DNA of 64,000 nucleotides from Gordonia sp. PP30 (GCF_023100845.1 NZ_CP095864.1:1178001-1242000); one strand, 5' to 3'; positions 16,774 to 25,889 are shown, numbered from the stretch's first letter. Made by a program: numbers and translations. Notes: generated by a model from the letters alone, not told the origin.

Positions 16774-17307
16774 TCAGACGTGCAGGGGAGGCCCGCGGGT
16801 GCCTGCGGTGCCGAGTCGCCGAAGCGACGGGATGCGCGGGCCGTCGTACGCGACGACGACGAGCGAGCCGGTCGCCGCGATCGGGCGGCGGCCGACGAGC
16901 GCGACCACGCGCCGTGCGAGGCCACCGGCCGCGCGCACCAGGGCCTCGGCGACGACCACCAGGCCGAGTGCCAGGAGAGCGCCGAGGGTGTGAGTGACCG
17001 CCATCGGGGCGGTGATCAGGTCGTGATGGTGCCCGGTGAGTGCGATCAGTGCCAGGTGCACCAGCAGTTGGCCTGCCCCGAGCAGCGGCAGCAGCCGCCA
17101 CGCGGAGGCGGTTCGGGTCGTGGTGCCCGGCCGGCCGGCGATGACACCCAGGCCGACGCCGATCGCCGCGACCAGCAGTAGTCCGTCCGAACCGGGAAGG
17201 CAGCCCTGGCCCTGGGCGTGCGCGGCGATGCCGGTGCCGGCGACCGTGCCGCCGACGGCGCCCGCTCGCAACCGCGGAAGCAGCGGGGCGTCGGACGAGG
17301 TGGGCAC
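16774..17307 (-). CDS. small multi-pass membrane protein of unknown function
   Basis: A 177-residue protein with about four hydrophobic segments. HHHD lies between helices (ALTGHHHDLI), and it ends in an Arg-rich tail with HV at the C-terminus. It starts at GTG 17307, 6 nt behind a TAAGAT box on the minus strand, so probably leaderless. It precedes the PepSY gene, and the shared His-rich character suggests a joint metal-related role (inference). No named family recognised. Confidence 0.6.
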   Translation of the reverse strand: MPTSSDAPLLPRLRAGAVGGTVAGTGIAAHAQGQGCLPGSDGLLLVAAIGVGLGVIAGRPGTTTRTASAWRLLPLLGAGQLLVHLALIALTGHHHDLITAPMAVTHTLGALLALGLVVVAEALVRAAGGLARRVVALVGRRPIAATGSLVVVAYDGPRIPSLRRLGTAGTRGPPLHV

Positions 17308-17337
17308 CCGCCGATCTTAGACGTCGGCCCCGGGTCG

Positions 17338-18009
17338 TTACCCGAGGACCACCAGCCACACCGCGATGTAGTGCAGCAGCGCGGCGATCGCGGTGCAGGT
17401 GTGGAACACCTCGTGGTGACCGAAAGTGCCCGGCCACGGCTCCGGCCAGCGAAGGGCGAACAGGATGCCGCCGAGGCTGTAGAAGACGCCGCCGACGGCC
17501 AGCAGCACGAAGACCGCGACCCCGGTGTTGCGCAGGAGGTCGGGGGCCACCCAGACGATCACCCAGCCGAGCACGATGTAGAGGATCACCCCGAGCCAGC
17601 GCGGCGAACCCGGCCACAGGACTTTGAGCAGCACTCCGCCGAGCGCGCCGGCCCAGACGATGCCGAGCACCCACCACCGTTCCGGGCTGTCCAGTCCCAT
17701 CATGCAGAACGGCGTGTAGGTGGCCGCGATGAAGATGAAGATCATCGAGTGATCCGCGCGTTTCATCGCGATCCGCGCGCGGGGCGAGACCCAATTGATC
17801 CGGTGATAGACGGTGCTGGTGGTGAAGAGCCCGGTGATCCCGAGGACGTAGATGCAGACCGCTGCCACGTCGACGGCGCTGCGATGCATGGCGGTGCCCA
17901 CGATCAGGAGGATGCCCACCGAGGCCGCGATGAACGCCGAGTATTTGTGGATGACGCCGCGCAGCCGGGGCTTGACGGCTTCGACGGCGTTCGAGATCAG
18001 GTCTGCCAT
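17338..18009 (-). CDS. hemolysin III / TrhA family membrane protein
   Basis: A 223-residue protein with seven membrane segments of the PAQR/HlyIII superfamily. Conserved zinc-site residues are visible: a Ser/His pair around TSTVYHRINW, D in KRADHSMIFIFIA, and the C-terminal GHHEVFHTCTAIAALLHY. It corresponds to Rv1085c. Despite the family name, hemolysis is not established; bacterial members act in membrane homeostasis. ATG 18009 is chosen because the upstream frame crosses the divergent uppS promoter. Confidence 0.88.
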   Translation of the reverse strand: MADLISNAVEAVKPRLRGVIHKYSAFIAASVGILLIVGTAMHRSAVDVAAVCIYVLGITGLFTTSTVYHRINWVSPRARIAMKRADHSMIFIFIAATYTPFCMMGLDSPERWWVLGIVWAGALGGVLLKVLWPGSPRWLGVILYIVLGWVIVWVAPDLLRNTGVAVFVLLAVGGVFYSLGGILFALRWPEPWPGTFGHHEVFHTCTAIAALLHYIAVWLVVLG

Positions 18010-18069
18010 AGAACCTACGGTAGCGTAAGTTCCGCTTCGGTAACTTCTCTCCCGCGTAAGCTCTTGCGT

Positions 18070-18852
18070 GTGAAACTGATCCCAGATCGTGTGCGGGGCG
18101 GGCTCTACCACGTCTACGAGACGCGGCTGGTCCAGCTCATGGAACCCGAATCGGTGCCGCGGCATGTCGCGATCATCTGCGACGGGAACCGCCGCTGGGC
18201 GCGCGAGGCCGGCTTCGAAGACGTCGCGCACGGCCACCGGGTCGGTGCCAAGCGGATCGCCGACATGGTCGGATGGTGCTCCGAACTCGGCATCGGTACC
18301 GTGACGGTGTACCTGCTGTCCACCGAGAATCTGGCCCGCGAGTCCGACGAGCTCGACGCGCTGATGCAGATCGTGCCCGACGTGGTCGACGAGATCGCCG
18401 ATGCCCCCGGCGACTGGCGGGTGCGCATCGTCGGCAACCTCGACGTCCTGCCCGGCGACGTCGCCCAGCGCCTGCGCGATGCTTCGGCGCGCACCGACGG
18501 CCGCACCGGGATGAACGTCAACGTCGCCGTCGGCTACGGCGGCAGGCAGGAGATCGTCGATGCCGTGCGGGCCCTGCTGCGGGAGAAGCTCGCGGCCGGC
18601 GCCACCGCCGAGGAATTGATCGACGCCGTGTCGGTGGAGGGGATCGACGCGAACCTCTACACCAGCGGCCAGCCCGACCCGGACCTGGTGATCCGGACCT
18701 CGGGGGAGCAGCGGCTCTCCGGCTTCCTGCTGTGGCAGAGCGCGTATTCGGAGATGTGGTTCACCGATGCCTACTGGCCCGAGTTCCGGCGGGTGGACTT
18801 CCTGCGGGCGTTGCGCGACTTCGCCGCCCGCGGCCGGCGGTACGGCAAGTAA
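18070..18852 (+). CDS. uppS: short-chain isoprenyl (Z-farnesyl) diphosphate synthase
   Basis: Cis-prenyltransferase of 260 residues, the counterpart of Rv1086, which makes Z,E-farnesyl diphosphate as primer for decaprenyl phosphate in cell-wall synthesis. Family motifs are ICDGNRRWAR (catalytic Asp), HRVGAKRIADM, TVYLLSTENL, NVAVGYGGRQEIVDA and DLVIRTSGEQRLSGFLLWQS. GTG 18070 is exactly 7 nt after TAAGCT (18057-18062), implying a leaderless mRNA, and KLIPDRVRGGLY matches the family N-terminus. The stop overlaps the next start (TAATG). Confidence 0.93.
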   Translation: MKLIPDRVRGGLYHVYETRLVQLMEPESVPRHVAIICDGNRRWAREAGFEDVAHGHRVGAKRIADMVGWCSELGIGTVTVYLLSTENLARESDELDALMQIVPDVVDEIADAPGDWRVRIVGNLDVLPGDVAQRLRDASARTDGRTGMNVNVAVGYGGRQEIVDAVRALLREKLAAGATAEELIDAVSVEGIDANLYTSGQPDPDLVIRTSGEQRLSGFLLWQSAYSEMWFTDAYWPEFRRVDFLRALRDFAARGRRYGK

Positions 18853-19340
18853 TGGGTGCCACCCCGGCGATCACCGCGCTGGAGAAGGCCGGTGTCGAGC
18901 ATGCGGTGCACAGCTACGCGCACGAGAAGACCAGCACCGACTACGGCGCCGAGGCCGTCGCGATCATGGGGGAGCGGATCGGCGCGGCGCCCGGGCAGAT
19001 CTTCAAGACGCTGGTGGTGGACCTCGGCGACCGCCGGCTCGGGGTCGCGGTTCTTCCGGTCCCGCAGCAGCTCTCGCTCAAGGCCGCGGCGCGGGCCTTC
19101 GGGGTGTCCAAGGCGGTGATGGCACAGGCGGCGGCGGTCACCCGGGCCACCGGATACGTCCTGGGCGGGGTCTCGCCGATCGGTCAGAAGACGCCGCTGC
19201 CCGTCGTCGTCGATGCGTCGGCGCGCGAGTGGGACGCCGTGCTGGTCAGCGCGGGCCGGCGTGGGCTGGAGATCGAACTGGCACCGGCCGATCTGATCGA
19301 GGTCACCGGTGCGATGGTCGCCCCGATCGCGGTGGGCTGA
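18852..19340 (+). CDS. ybaK: Cys-tRNA(Pro) deacylase, YbaK/EbsC family
   Basis: Trans-editing factor that hydrolyses mischarged Cys-tRNA(Pro). At 162 residues it is full length. The catalytic-type lysine is in IFKTLVVD (about residue 51), with SPIGQKTPLPVVVD and the Gly-rich GYVLGGVSP block. ATG 18852 overlaps the uppS TAA, so the two are co-translated. The convergent membrane-protein gene ends 4 bp away. Confidence 0.88.
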   Translation: MGATPAITALEKAGVEHAVHSYAHEKTSTDYGAEAVAIMGERIGAAPGQIFKTLVVDLGDRRLGVAVLPVPQQLSLKAAARAFGVSKAVMAQAAAVTRATGYVLGGVSPIGQKTPLPVVVDASAREWDAVLVSAGRRGLEIELAPADLIEVTGAMVAPIAVG

Positions 19341-19344
19341 TCGG

Positions 19345-19833
19345 TCAGAACTCGTCGGGTGCGTCGTCGTGGGACCGGGCGGCGACGCGCTTCGCGCGCC
19401 ACCAGCCGAGGAACATCGCTGTGCCCGCGCCGATCACGCCGCCGACCACCGCGCCGGAGGCTGAGCCGTCGTTCGGCAGCCAGTGTGTGGTGGCCGCGAC
19501 GCACATCGAGATCGCGCAGGCGCCGAAGTAGAAGCCGGTCGTGACGACCCGTGCGAGCGAGCCGCCGGCGTACGCGAGCGTGTTGGCGTCGACATCGCGC
19601 GCCCGCGTGTATCGCTGCCATTCCATCGCCGGGAGCAGGAAGGCTACGAACAGGACCACGATGACCCACCCCGGGACGAACCACGCGACGACGGCGCCGG
19701 TGGTCCACAGGAGGAACTGGGTGAGTAGGAAGACGTAGGCGTAGCCCTCGAGCATCACGGTGCGTTCGCGTTCGTCGCCCCAGGAGTGGGCGGCCGGGGC
19801 CAGTAGCAGGTCGGGCAGGGTGCGGGCGGTCAT
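19345..19833 (-). CDS. four-helix membrane protein paired with an XRE regulator
   Basis: A 162-residue protein with about four membrane segments (two around residues 30-70, two around 95-145). It lies one base after the stop of the upstream XRE gene, with AGGAGAATTG as ribosome-binding site, so the two form an operon. Such a small XRE plus small membrane protein pair is common in Gram-positive genomes, but its physiological role is unknown. No enzyme motif seen. Confidence 0.65.
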   Translation of the reverse strand: MTARTLPDLLLAPAAHSWGDERERTVMLEGYAYVFLLTQFLLWTTGAVVAWFVPGWVIVVLFVAFLLPAMEWQRYTRARDVDANTLAYAGGSLARVVTTGFYFGACAISMCVAATTHWLPNDGSASGAVVGGVIGAGTAMFLGWWRAKRVAARSHDDAPDEF

Positions 19834-19834
19834 G

Positions 19835-20047
19835 TCAATTCTCCTCCGGGAGTGGGAACAGCTCTTCGACGGTGCTGCCGAGGGTCCGGGCGATCCGGAG
19901 CGCGAGATACACCGAGGGCGAATAGTCGCCGCGTTCCAGCGAGACGATCGTCTGCCGGCTCACCCCGACGGCCGTGGCGAGGTCGGCCTGGCGCAGTCCG
20001 GCGCGGGTGCGGGCCGCGCGGACGTCGGTGAGGGTCTTCTCGGGCAC
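19835..20047 (-). CDS. small XRE-type repressor
   Basis: A 70-residue, single-domain HTH protein: VRAARTRAGLRQADLATAVG, then VSRQTIVSLERGDYSP as recognition helix, then LALRIARTLGSTVEELFPL. GTG 20047 is chosen because the longer frame (to 20083) would translate through the perfect inverted repeat. The inverted repeat immediately upstream is the obvious candidate for its own operator. Confidence 0.8.
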   Translation of the reverse strand: MPEKTLTDVRAARTRAGLRQADLATAVGVSRQTIVSLERGDYSPSVYLALRIARTLGSTVEELFPLPEEN

Positions 20048-20054
20048 GACATAA

Positions 20055-20094
20055 GTAAAGGACTCTTGACATGACAATGTCAAGAGTCCTTTAC
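20055..20094. promoter_or_regulatory. perfect 18-bp inverted repeat between divergent genes
   Basis: GTAAAGGACTCTTGACAT (20055-20072), 4-nt centre GACA, then ATGTCAAGAGTCCTTTAC (20077-20094). Each arm contains TTGACA, a perfect -35 hexamer, pointing outward on each strand. It lies 7 bp upstream of the XRE start and 38 bp upstream of 20133, fitting an operator over face-to-face promoters. Confidence 0.8.
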
Positions 20095-20132
20095 GTCACG
20101 ACTTTCCGTCGCCGCCTGGGTAGGGTCGTTCC

Positions 20133-20648
20133 ATGGGAATGTTCGACGTCTTCACCGGTTCCAAGTCCGCGCCGAAGGGAGTGGCCCGCCAGCCGTTGCC
20201 GGTCGTCCGGCAGGCGCTGCTGAACTTGAATCGGCCGACCGCGCCATGGGGCGTGCGTGACGGCTCCGCCGTGGGTGTCGACCTGGTCGCCGAGTGGAAG
20301 ATCGTCGACGCGCGCTGGTACGAGGTCTTCGGCAAGGCCGGACTGGAGAAGGTGTTCCGCACCCTGATGAGATTCGACGACGCCGCCGGGGATTTCCGTG
20401 CCGTTGATCAGGAGTGGTCGGTGCAGTGGCAGGCCGGTGTGCCGCGGCTCTCGCTGGCCGCCGAGGCATTCCGCGGGCCGAAGAAGGAGATCAGCTTCGG
20501 CACGGCCGCCGCCTTCCGGGAGGAGGACCGTCGGCTCGGCGTCGTATACGACTACTCGTTCTCGACCGGCGAGATCAAGAAGCCGCTACAGGAGGCGGCC
20601 CTGGCGAACGGCTGGGGCTGGCGGGGCGTGGCGTTCGGCAAACTCTGA
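20133..20648 (+). CDS. conserved hypothetical protein
   Basis: A 171-residue soluble protein I cannot place in a family. It has no signal peptide or membrane helix. It is rich in Trp and aromatic residues in the middle (EWKIVDARWYEVFGKAG, DQEWSVQWQAG) and ends in a conserved-looking GWGWRGVAFGKL. It is divergent from the XRE operon across the inverted repeat and convergent with coaA (12 bp between stops). Possible co-regulation by the XRE protein is inferred only from the symmetric site. Confidence 0.6.
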   Translation: MGMFDVFTGSKSAPKGVARQPLPVVRQALLNLNRPTAPWGVRDGSAVGVDLVAEWKIVDARWYEVFGKAGLEKVFRTLMRFDDAAGDFRAVDQEWSVQWQAGVPRLSLAAEAFRGPKKEISFGTAAAFREEDRRLGVVYDYSFSTGEIKKPLQEAALANGWGWRGVAFGKL

Positions 20649-20660
20649 TCGGGCCGGAGC

Positions 20661-21602
20661 TCAGAGCTTGCGCAGCCGCACCCGGTTGATCGAGTGGTCG
20701 CGGTCCTTGCGGAGCACCAGTGTGGCCCGCGGCCGGGTGGGCAGGATGTTCTCGATCAGGTTCGGCCGGTTGATCGACGTCCAGATGTCGCGCGCCGCGA
20801 TCGTCGCCTGCTCGTCGGTCAGCGACGAGTAGTAGTGGAAATGCGACTCCGGATCGGTGAACGACGTGGTGCGCATCGTCAGGAATCGGGAGATGTACCA
20901 CTCCTCGATGTCGGCGAGCTTCGCGTCGACGTAGACGGAGAAGTCGAACAGGTCCGAGACGGTCAGGGTGGGTCCGGTCTGCAGGACGTTCAGGCCCTCG
21001 ACGATCAGGATGTCGGGCTGATTCACCGTGTGGAACACCCCGGGCACGATGTCGTACGAGACGTGCGAGTACACCGGTGCCCGCACCGACTCGGTGCCCG
21101 ACTTGACCTCGGTGACGAACCGCAGCAGCGCGCGCCGGTCGTACGACTCGGGGAAGCCCTTGCGGTGCATGATCCCGCGGCGCTGCAGTTCGGCGGTCGG
21201 ATACAGGAAGCCGTCGGTGGTCACCAGGTCGACCTTCGGGTGGGTCTCCCAGCGCGACAGCAGTTTCGCCAGCACACGGGCGGTGGTCGACTTGCCGACC
21301 GCGACGCTGCCCGCGATGCCGATGACGAAGGGCACCTGGCGGTTGCGCTGGCGTTCGCCGAGGAAGGTCGACGTCGCCGCGAACAGCCGTTGCCGGGCCT
21401 CGACCTGCAGGTGGATCAGCCGCGAGAGGGGCAGATAGACCTCGGCCACCTCGTTGAGGTCGATCTGTTCGCCCAGACCGACCAGCTGCTCGAGCTCGCG
21501 TTCATCGAGCACCATCGGCATCGACTGCCGGAGTTCGCGCCACTGCCGCCGGTCCAGTTCGAGATAGAGACCGGGGTCGCGATCGCTGGATAGGCGCGCC
21601 AT
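20661..21602 (-). CDS. coaA: pantothenate kinase, type I
   Basis: Phosphorylates pantothenate, the first step of CoA synthesis. At 313 residues it is very close to the mycobacterial enzyme (Rv1092c). The Walker A motif is GSVAVGKST (about residue 97), with the catalytic DGFLYP and [11 protein letters not shown] blocks, and [12 protein letters not shown] further on. ATG 21602 is exactly 7 nt behind TAGTGT (complement of 21610-21615), so leaderless; the promoters of coaA and the divergent 21650 gene overlap in 47 bp. Confidence 0.96.
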   Translation of the reverse strand: MARLSSDRDPGLYLELDRRQWRELRQSMPMVLDERELEQLVGLGEQIDLNEVAEVYLPLSRLIHLQVEARQRLFAATSTFLGERQRNRQVPFVIGIAGSVAVGKSTTARVLAKLLSRWETHPKVDLVTTDGFLYPTAELQRRGIMHRKGFPESYDRRALLRFVTEVKSGTESVRAPVYSHVSYDIVPGVFHTVNQPDILIVEGLNVLQTGPTLTVSDLFDFSVYVDAKLADIEEWYISRFLTMRTTSFTDPESHFHYYSSLTDEQATIAARDIWTSINRPNLIENILPTRPRATLVLRKDRDHSINRVRLRKL

Positions 21603-21649
21603 GGCAGGGACACTACAGGCCGGGGGTGCGGCCGGTAGCGTGGGCCGAC

Positions 21650-22879
21650 ATGAGCACCGACGCTGCCCACGCACTGGTCGACGACTACCTGCGGCTCGGG
21701 CTGGCCTTCGACCGGATCGAGCCGGGCTTCGTCGATGCGTACACCGGCGACCCCGCGTTGCGGGCCGAGGCCGACAACGCTCCGGCGCCCGATCCGGCCG
21801 AACTGGCCCGCCGTGCCCGGGACCTGTCGCGCGCATTGCCGGGCGCCCTCCCGGCCGATCGCGCCGCGTTCATCGGCTCGCACCTGACGGCGCTCGAATG
21901 CTCGGCGCGCAGGTTCGCCGGGGAACGGATCGGCTTCGTCGACGAGGTCAAGGCCTACTTCGACGTCGACATCACGCCCGCCGACCCGGACGGGTACGCG
22001 CAGGCGCACGCGGCGATCGCCGACGCGCTCGGCGTCCCGGGGGCCACCGGCGACCGGCTGCGCGAGGCCTACGCCGCGCATCGGCGCAGCGAGGAGATCC
22101 CGCCGCACCTGGTCCAGCCGCTGGTCGACGAGTTCGCCGGTGCCCTCCGCGAGGTGGTGCGCGGGCGGTATCCGCTTCCGCCGAGCGAGGCGGTCGAGTT
22201 CGAGATCGTCTCCGACAAGCCGTGGTCGGGCTTCAACTACTACCTCGGGGACTACCGGTCGAAGGTCGCCATCAACACCGATCTGCCGCAATACCTGTCG
22301 GTGCTGCCCGGACTCGTCGCCCACGAGGCCTACCCCGGGCATCACACCGAACACTGCCGCAAGGAGCAGTTCCTGGTCGGTGAGCGCGGCGAGGCGGAGC
22401 AGATGATCTTCCTGGTCAACACGCCGCAGTGTCTGATGGCCGAGGGGCTGGCCGACCACGCGCTGGCGGCCGCGAAGGGGAACGACTGGCAAACGTGGGC
22501 GGCGGAGATCTACGCCGATTTCGGGCTGCGCTTCGACGCCGAGAAGGCCCGCGCGCTCTCCGCGGCGACGGCCGGCCTGCTGCACGTCCGCCAGGATGCG
22601 GCGCTGGCCCTGCACGACGCACACACCGACCCCGACGACGTCGCCGAGTTCCTACAGCGGTGGCTGCTGGCGCCCCCGGAACGCGCCCGGCAGATGCTGC
22701 GCTTCCTCACCTCGCCGCTGTGGCGGGCCTACATCTCCACGTACGTCGAGGGCTACGAGCTGCTCGGCCGCTGGCTCGACGCCGGTGAGGCGGCCGGGGA
22801 TCGCCGGATCGACCGTTTCGGCCGCCTGCTGGACGAGCCGCTGACCCCGGCCCGGCTGCGGGCCGAGCTGGCCGCCTAA
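21650..22879 (+). CDS. DUF885-like zinc metallohydrolase
   Basis: A 409-residue cytosolic protein. The key motif [11 protein letters not shown] (about residues 224-234) is the HExxxxH-like zinc site of DUF885 proteins, and a Glu about 45 residues later ([11 protein letters not shown]) supplies a likely third ligand. No signal peptide is seen, unlike many DUF885 peptidases. Substrate unknown; a carboxypeptidase-type activity is a guess. Its TAA stop doubles as the first bases of the TAAAAT -10 box for glyA. Confidence 0.7.
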   Translation: MSTDAAHALVDDYLRLGLAFDRIEPGFVDAYTGDPALRAEADNAPAPDPAELARRARDLSRALPGALPADRAAFIGSHLTALECSARRFAGERIGFVDEVKAYFDVDITPADPDGYAQAHAAIADALGVPGATGDRLREAYAAHRRSEEIPPHLVQPLVDEFAGALREVVRGRYPLPPSEAVEFEIVSDKPWSGFNYYLGDYRSKVAINTDLPQYLSVLPGLVAHEAYPGHHTEHCRKEQFLVGERGEAEQMIFLVNTPQCLMAEGLADHALAAAKGNDWQTWAAEIYADFGLRFDAEKARALSAATAGLLHVRQDAALALHDAHTDPDDVAEFLQRWLLAPPERARQMLRFLTSPLWRAYISTYVEGYELLGRWLDAGEAAGDRRIDRFGRLLDEPLTPARLRAELAA

Positions 22880-22889
22880 AATGGCGCGC

Positions 22890-24182
22890 ATGACCCTGTT
22901 TACGCAGTCCCTGGCCGAGCTCGACCCGGACCTCGCCGCCGCGATGAACGGCGAACTCGCGCGGCAGCGCGACACCCTCGAGATGATCGCCTCGGAGAAC
23001 TTCGTGCCGCGGTCCGTGCTGCAGGCGCAGGGCAGCGTGCTGACCAACAAGTACGCCGAGGGCTACCCGGGCCGCCGCTACTACGGCGGCTGCGAGTACG
23101 TCGACGTCGTCGAGGACATCGCGCGCGACCGGGCGAAGGCGCTGTTCGGGGCCGATTTCGCCAACGTGCAGCCGCACTCGGGTGCGCAGGCCAACGCGGC
23201 GGTGCTGATGTCGCTGATGGAGCCGGGTGAGACCCTCCTCGGCCTGGACCTGGCGCACGGCGGTCACCTGACGCACGGCATGCGGCTCAACTTCTCCGGC
23301 AAGCTGTACGAGAACGCCTTCTACGGGGTCAGTAAGGAAGACCACCGCATCGACATGGACGAGGTGCGCAAGATCGCCCTCGACACCAAGCCGAAGGTGA
23401 TCGTCGCCGGCTGGTCGGCCTACCCGCGCACCCTCGACTTCAAGGCCTTCCGGGAGATCGCCGACGAGGTCGGTGCGTACCTATGGGTCGACATGGCGCA
23501 CTTCGCCGGTCTGGTGGCCGCCGGTCTGCACCCGAATCCCGTCGAGTACGCCGACGTCGTCTCGACCACCGTCCACAAGACCCTCGGCGGCCCGCGCTCG
23601 GGCCTGATCCTGGCGAAGCAGGAGTGGGCCAAGAAGCTGAACTCGTCGGTCTTCCCCGGCCAGCAGGGCGGCCCGCTGATGCATGTGATCGCCGCCAAGG
23701 CCGCCGCGCTGAAGATCGCCGCGAGCGAGGAGTTCGCCGAGCGCCAGCGCCGCACCGTCGCCGGCGCGCAGGCGCTGGCCGAGCGCCTGACCGCGAAGGA
23801 CGTCGCCGACGCCGGCATCACCCCGCTGACCGGCGGCACCGACGTGCACCTGGTGCTGGTCGATCTGCGCAACTCCGACCTCGACGGTCAGCAGGGCGAG
23901 GATCTGCTCCACGAGATCGGCATCACCGTCAACCGCAACGCCGTCCCGTTCGACCCGCGCCCGCCGATGACCCCGTCCGGCCTGCGCATCGGCACCCCGG
24001 CGCTGGCCACCCGCGGATTCGGAGAGACCGAGTTCGCCGAGGTGGCCGACATCATCGCCACCGCACTCGCGGCGGGCAAGAACGCCGATGTGGTCGCCCT
24101 GCGCTCGCGGGTCGCCAAACTGTCCCTCGACGTCCCCCTGTACGAGGGACTCGAGGACTGGGGAATGATGAGCGGACGCTGA
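22890..24182 (+). CDS. glyA: serine hydroxymethyltransferase
   Basis: PLP enzyme interconverting serine and glycine with tetrahydrofolate, the main source of one-carbon units. At 430 residues it is full length. The PLP lysine is in [14 protein letters not shown] (about residue 230). Other motifs are [23 protein letters not shown] and [16 protein letters not shown] 22890 is chosen over ATG 22881 because TAAAAT (22877-22882) is exactly 7 nt upstream, making the second ATG the probable transcription start. It corresponds to glyA1 (Rv1093). Confidence 0.97.
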   Translation: MTLFTQSLAELDPDLAAAMNGELARQRDTLEMIASENFVPRSVLQAQGSVLTNKYAEGYPGRRYYGGCEYVDVVEDIARDRAKALFGADFANVQPHSGAQANAAVLMSLMEPGETLLGLDLAHGGHLTHGMRLNFSGKLYENAFYGVSKEDHRIDMDEVRKIALDTKPKVIVAGWSAYPRTLDFKAFREIADEVGAYLWVDMAHFAGLVAAGLHPNPVEYADVVSTTVHKTLGGPRSGLILAKQEWAKKLNSSVFPGQQGGPLMHVIAAKAAALKIAASEEFAERQRRTVAGAQALAERLTAKDVADAGITPLTGGTDVHLVLVDLRNSDLDGQQGEDLLHEIGITVNRNAVPFDPRPPMTPSGLRIGTPALATRGFGETEFAEVADIIATALAAGKNADVVALRSRVAKLSLDVPLYEGLEDWGMMSGR

Positions 24183-24203
24183 CCGTCGATTAAGGTGGAC
24201 CCC

Positions 24204-25073
24204 GTGGCTGTACTGGACGACGAAGAACTGATCAATGCGCTCGAGAAGGCGCTCCCGGAGATCGCCGAGGAGCACCAGCTCGGTGCGGCTGCCTGGGAGC
24301 CCCACGACTGGGTGCCGTGGAGCCGGGGCCGCAACTTCCGCTTCCTCGGCGGCGAGGACTTCGAGCCCGACCAGGCGAGCCTCGATCCGGCGACCGCCGC
24401 GCCGCTGCTGGCGCTGCTGCTGACCAAGGACAACCTGCCGTCGTTCCACCGCGTGCTGGCCATCCATTTCCCGGCGTTCTCCGACTGGCGCCAGCTGGTC
24501 GGCGTCTGGACCGCCGAGGACAACCGGCACGCCATCGCGCTGCGCGACTACCTGGTCGTGACGCGCGCCATGGATCCGGTGGACGCCGAGAACCGGCGCC
24601 GCATCCACGTCGTCGCCGGATGGAAGCAGAACCCGGAGGCCGTCGCCCAGGTCGGCCCGATGAACGCGCTCGCTCTGCTGGCCGTGCACGAGAACCAGTG
24701 CGTCCAGTTCATCGGCCGGCTCGCCGAGCGCGCCGAGGACCCGCAGCTGGTGACGATCCTGGAGAAGATCGCCGTCGATGATGCCGTGCAGGCGTCCACC
24801 TTCCAGGCGTTCCTGATGGCCGGCATGGTCGCCGACCAGGAGGCAACCGTGCTGGCCGTCGACAAGGCGCTCGCGGAGATCGAGCACATCGGCTCCGACG
24901 TCGCCGACTACGACGCCCAGCGCGCGCTGTTCGCCGACTTCGAGACCGAGCAGACCGATGCGGCGATCGCCGCGAAGCTGGTCGATGAGCTCAAGCTCGA
25001 CAGCGTGCAGGAACTCAGCGAGACCGCGGAGGCCGCGCGCCGGCGCATCCTGGCGCTCGCCGCGAAGGCCTGA
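24204..25073 (+). CDS. desA2: DesA2-like acyl-ACP desaturase with degenerate diiron site
   Basis: A 289-residue ferritin-like four-helix protein of the acyl-ACP desaturase family, in the Rv1094 position. GTG 24204 is 7 nt after TAAGGT (leaderless). Metal-ligand positions look damaged against my memory of DesA2 and plant desaturases: the first-helix Glu of TEDN is Lys75 (LTKDN), EENRH reads EDNRH (105-109), and the last DENLH motif reads DDAVQ (192-196), losing Glu and His. Only the HENQC helix keeps its Glu (163). It may be a structural, non-catalytic relative. The strong hairpin at 25107 terminates it. Confidence 0.82.
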   Translation: MAVLDDEELINALEKALPEIAEEHQLGAAAWEPHDWVPWSRGRNFRFLGGEDFEPDQASLDPATAAPLLALLLTKDNLPSFHRVLAIHFPAFSDWRQLVGVWTAEDNRHAIALRDYLVVTRAMDPVDAENRRRIHVVAGWKQNPEAVAQVGPMNALALLAVHENQCVQFIGRLAERAEDPQLVTILEKIAVDDAVQASTFQAFLMAGMVADQEATVLAVDKALAEIEHIGSDVADYDAQRALFADFETEQTDAAIAAKLVDELKLDSVQELSETAEAARRRILALAAKA

Positions 25074-25106
25074 TCGCCCGGCGGTTCCGCCGAAGGGAAC
25101 ATTTCC

Positions 25107-25139
25107 GAAACCCATGCCCGTCCAACGGGCATGGGTTTC
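25107..25139 (+). terminator. perfect 15-bp terminator-like hairpin overlapping the next start codon
   Basis: GAAACCCATGCCCGT (25107-25121), loop CCA, ACGGGCATGGGTTTC (25125-25139). It follows desA2 by 33 bp and is trailed by a T-rich stretch. The ATG of the next gene (25131) lies inside its 3' arm. Confidence 0.8.
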
Positions 25140-25889
25140 GTCATTCTCATCTTCCTCATCCTCGTGCCGCTGTTGCTCTGGGCGATCTTCGATCCCAAGG
25201 GGGCGTGGCGCGCGTCGGAGGCGTGGAAGTACAAGAATCCCGAGGCCAACGAGCCGATCGACGCGGCGTACGCGCTGTCCCGCCTCGGCGGTGTGTTGAC
25301 GTTGGTGAGGCTCATACTCGGCGGGATCATGCTGTACACGGCGAGCCGCCACTCCGGAGAGCCCGAGCGGTCGCGGTCGGGAACCTCGGTGACCCTGACG
25401 TCCGCCGACCCGTCCCCGCGCCAGGAGGATCTCGGTCCCGGGACGATCGTCGGCTATCGCTACCCGAGCGAGTTGACGTTGCAGTTCGTCGTTCTCGAAG
25501 GCGACGCGCCCTATCTGGCGAGCTGTACCACCGGGGTGGGCGTCTACGAGCACACCAACGCGATCGTGGTTCAGGTGACGCGCTCGGTCATCGACTTCTC
25601 GGTCCACTGGTCCGATGACCCGGCGGAGCCGCGTGCGCTGAGGCCCATGTGCGACGACGAGAAGCCCTCGGCCGTCACCCGTGAATTGCAGCGTCCCCTC
25701 GGTGGCCGGCCGTTCCTGACCGCGGCACCGATGGTCGACCCGGCCACGGTCGGCCTGGCTTACGCGCGCAGGCCCGCGCAGCCGCTCGAAGAGGTCGCCA
25801 AGCCCGGTGTGAAGCAACCGCTGCGGCCGGTCAGGATCGATCCCTCGTGGACGACGGTGCCGCTGCTGGCGCCCGCACCGGCGGCATAG
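25131..25889 (+). CDS. membrane-anchored protein of unknown function
   Basis: A 252-residue protein. The N-terminus is an immediate hydrophobic helix (GFVILIFLILVPLLLWAIFD), followed by a W-rich segment (FDPKGAWRASEAWKYKNP) and a second helix (about 52-68). The remainder is an extracytoplasmic domain with two cysteines (ASCTTG, RPMCDD). The N-terminal part resembles small DUF6199-type membrane domains, at low certainty. ATG 25131 lies in the hairpin arm, which could hide the start codon in readthrough mRNA. The next in-frame starts would remove the first helix. Confidence 0.6.
   Translation: MGFVILIFLILVPLLLWAIFDPKGAWRASEAWKYKNPEANEPIDAAYALSRLGGVLTLVRLILGGIMLYTASRHSGEPERSRSGTSVTLTSADPSPRQEDLGPGTIVGYRYPSELTLQFVVLEGDAPYLASCTTGVGVYEHTNAIVVQVTRSVIDFSVHWSDDPAEPRALRPMCDDEKPSAVTRELQRPLGGRPFLTAAPMVDPATVGLAYARRPAQPLEEVAKPGVKQPLRPVRIDPSWTTVPLLAPAPAA

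Noticed and set aside
23481..25817. 778-codon open frame on the minus strand
   Set aside because: It lies over glyA, desA2 and the 25131 gene. Its composition is typical of an antisense shadow in high-GC DNA, with no recognisable motifs.
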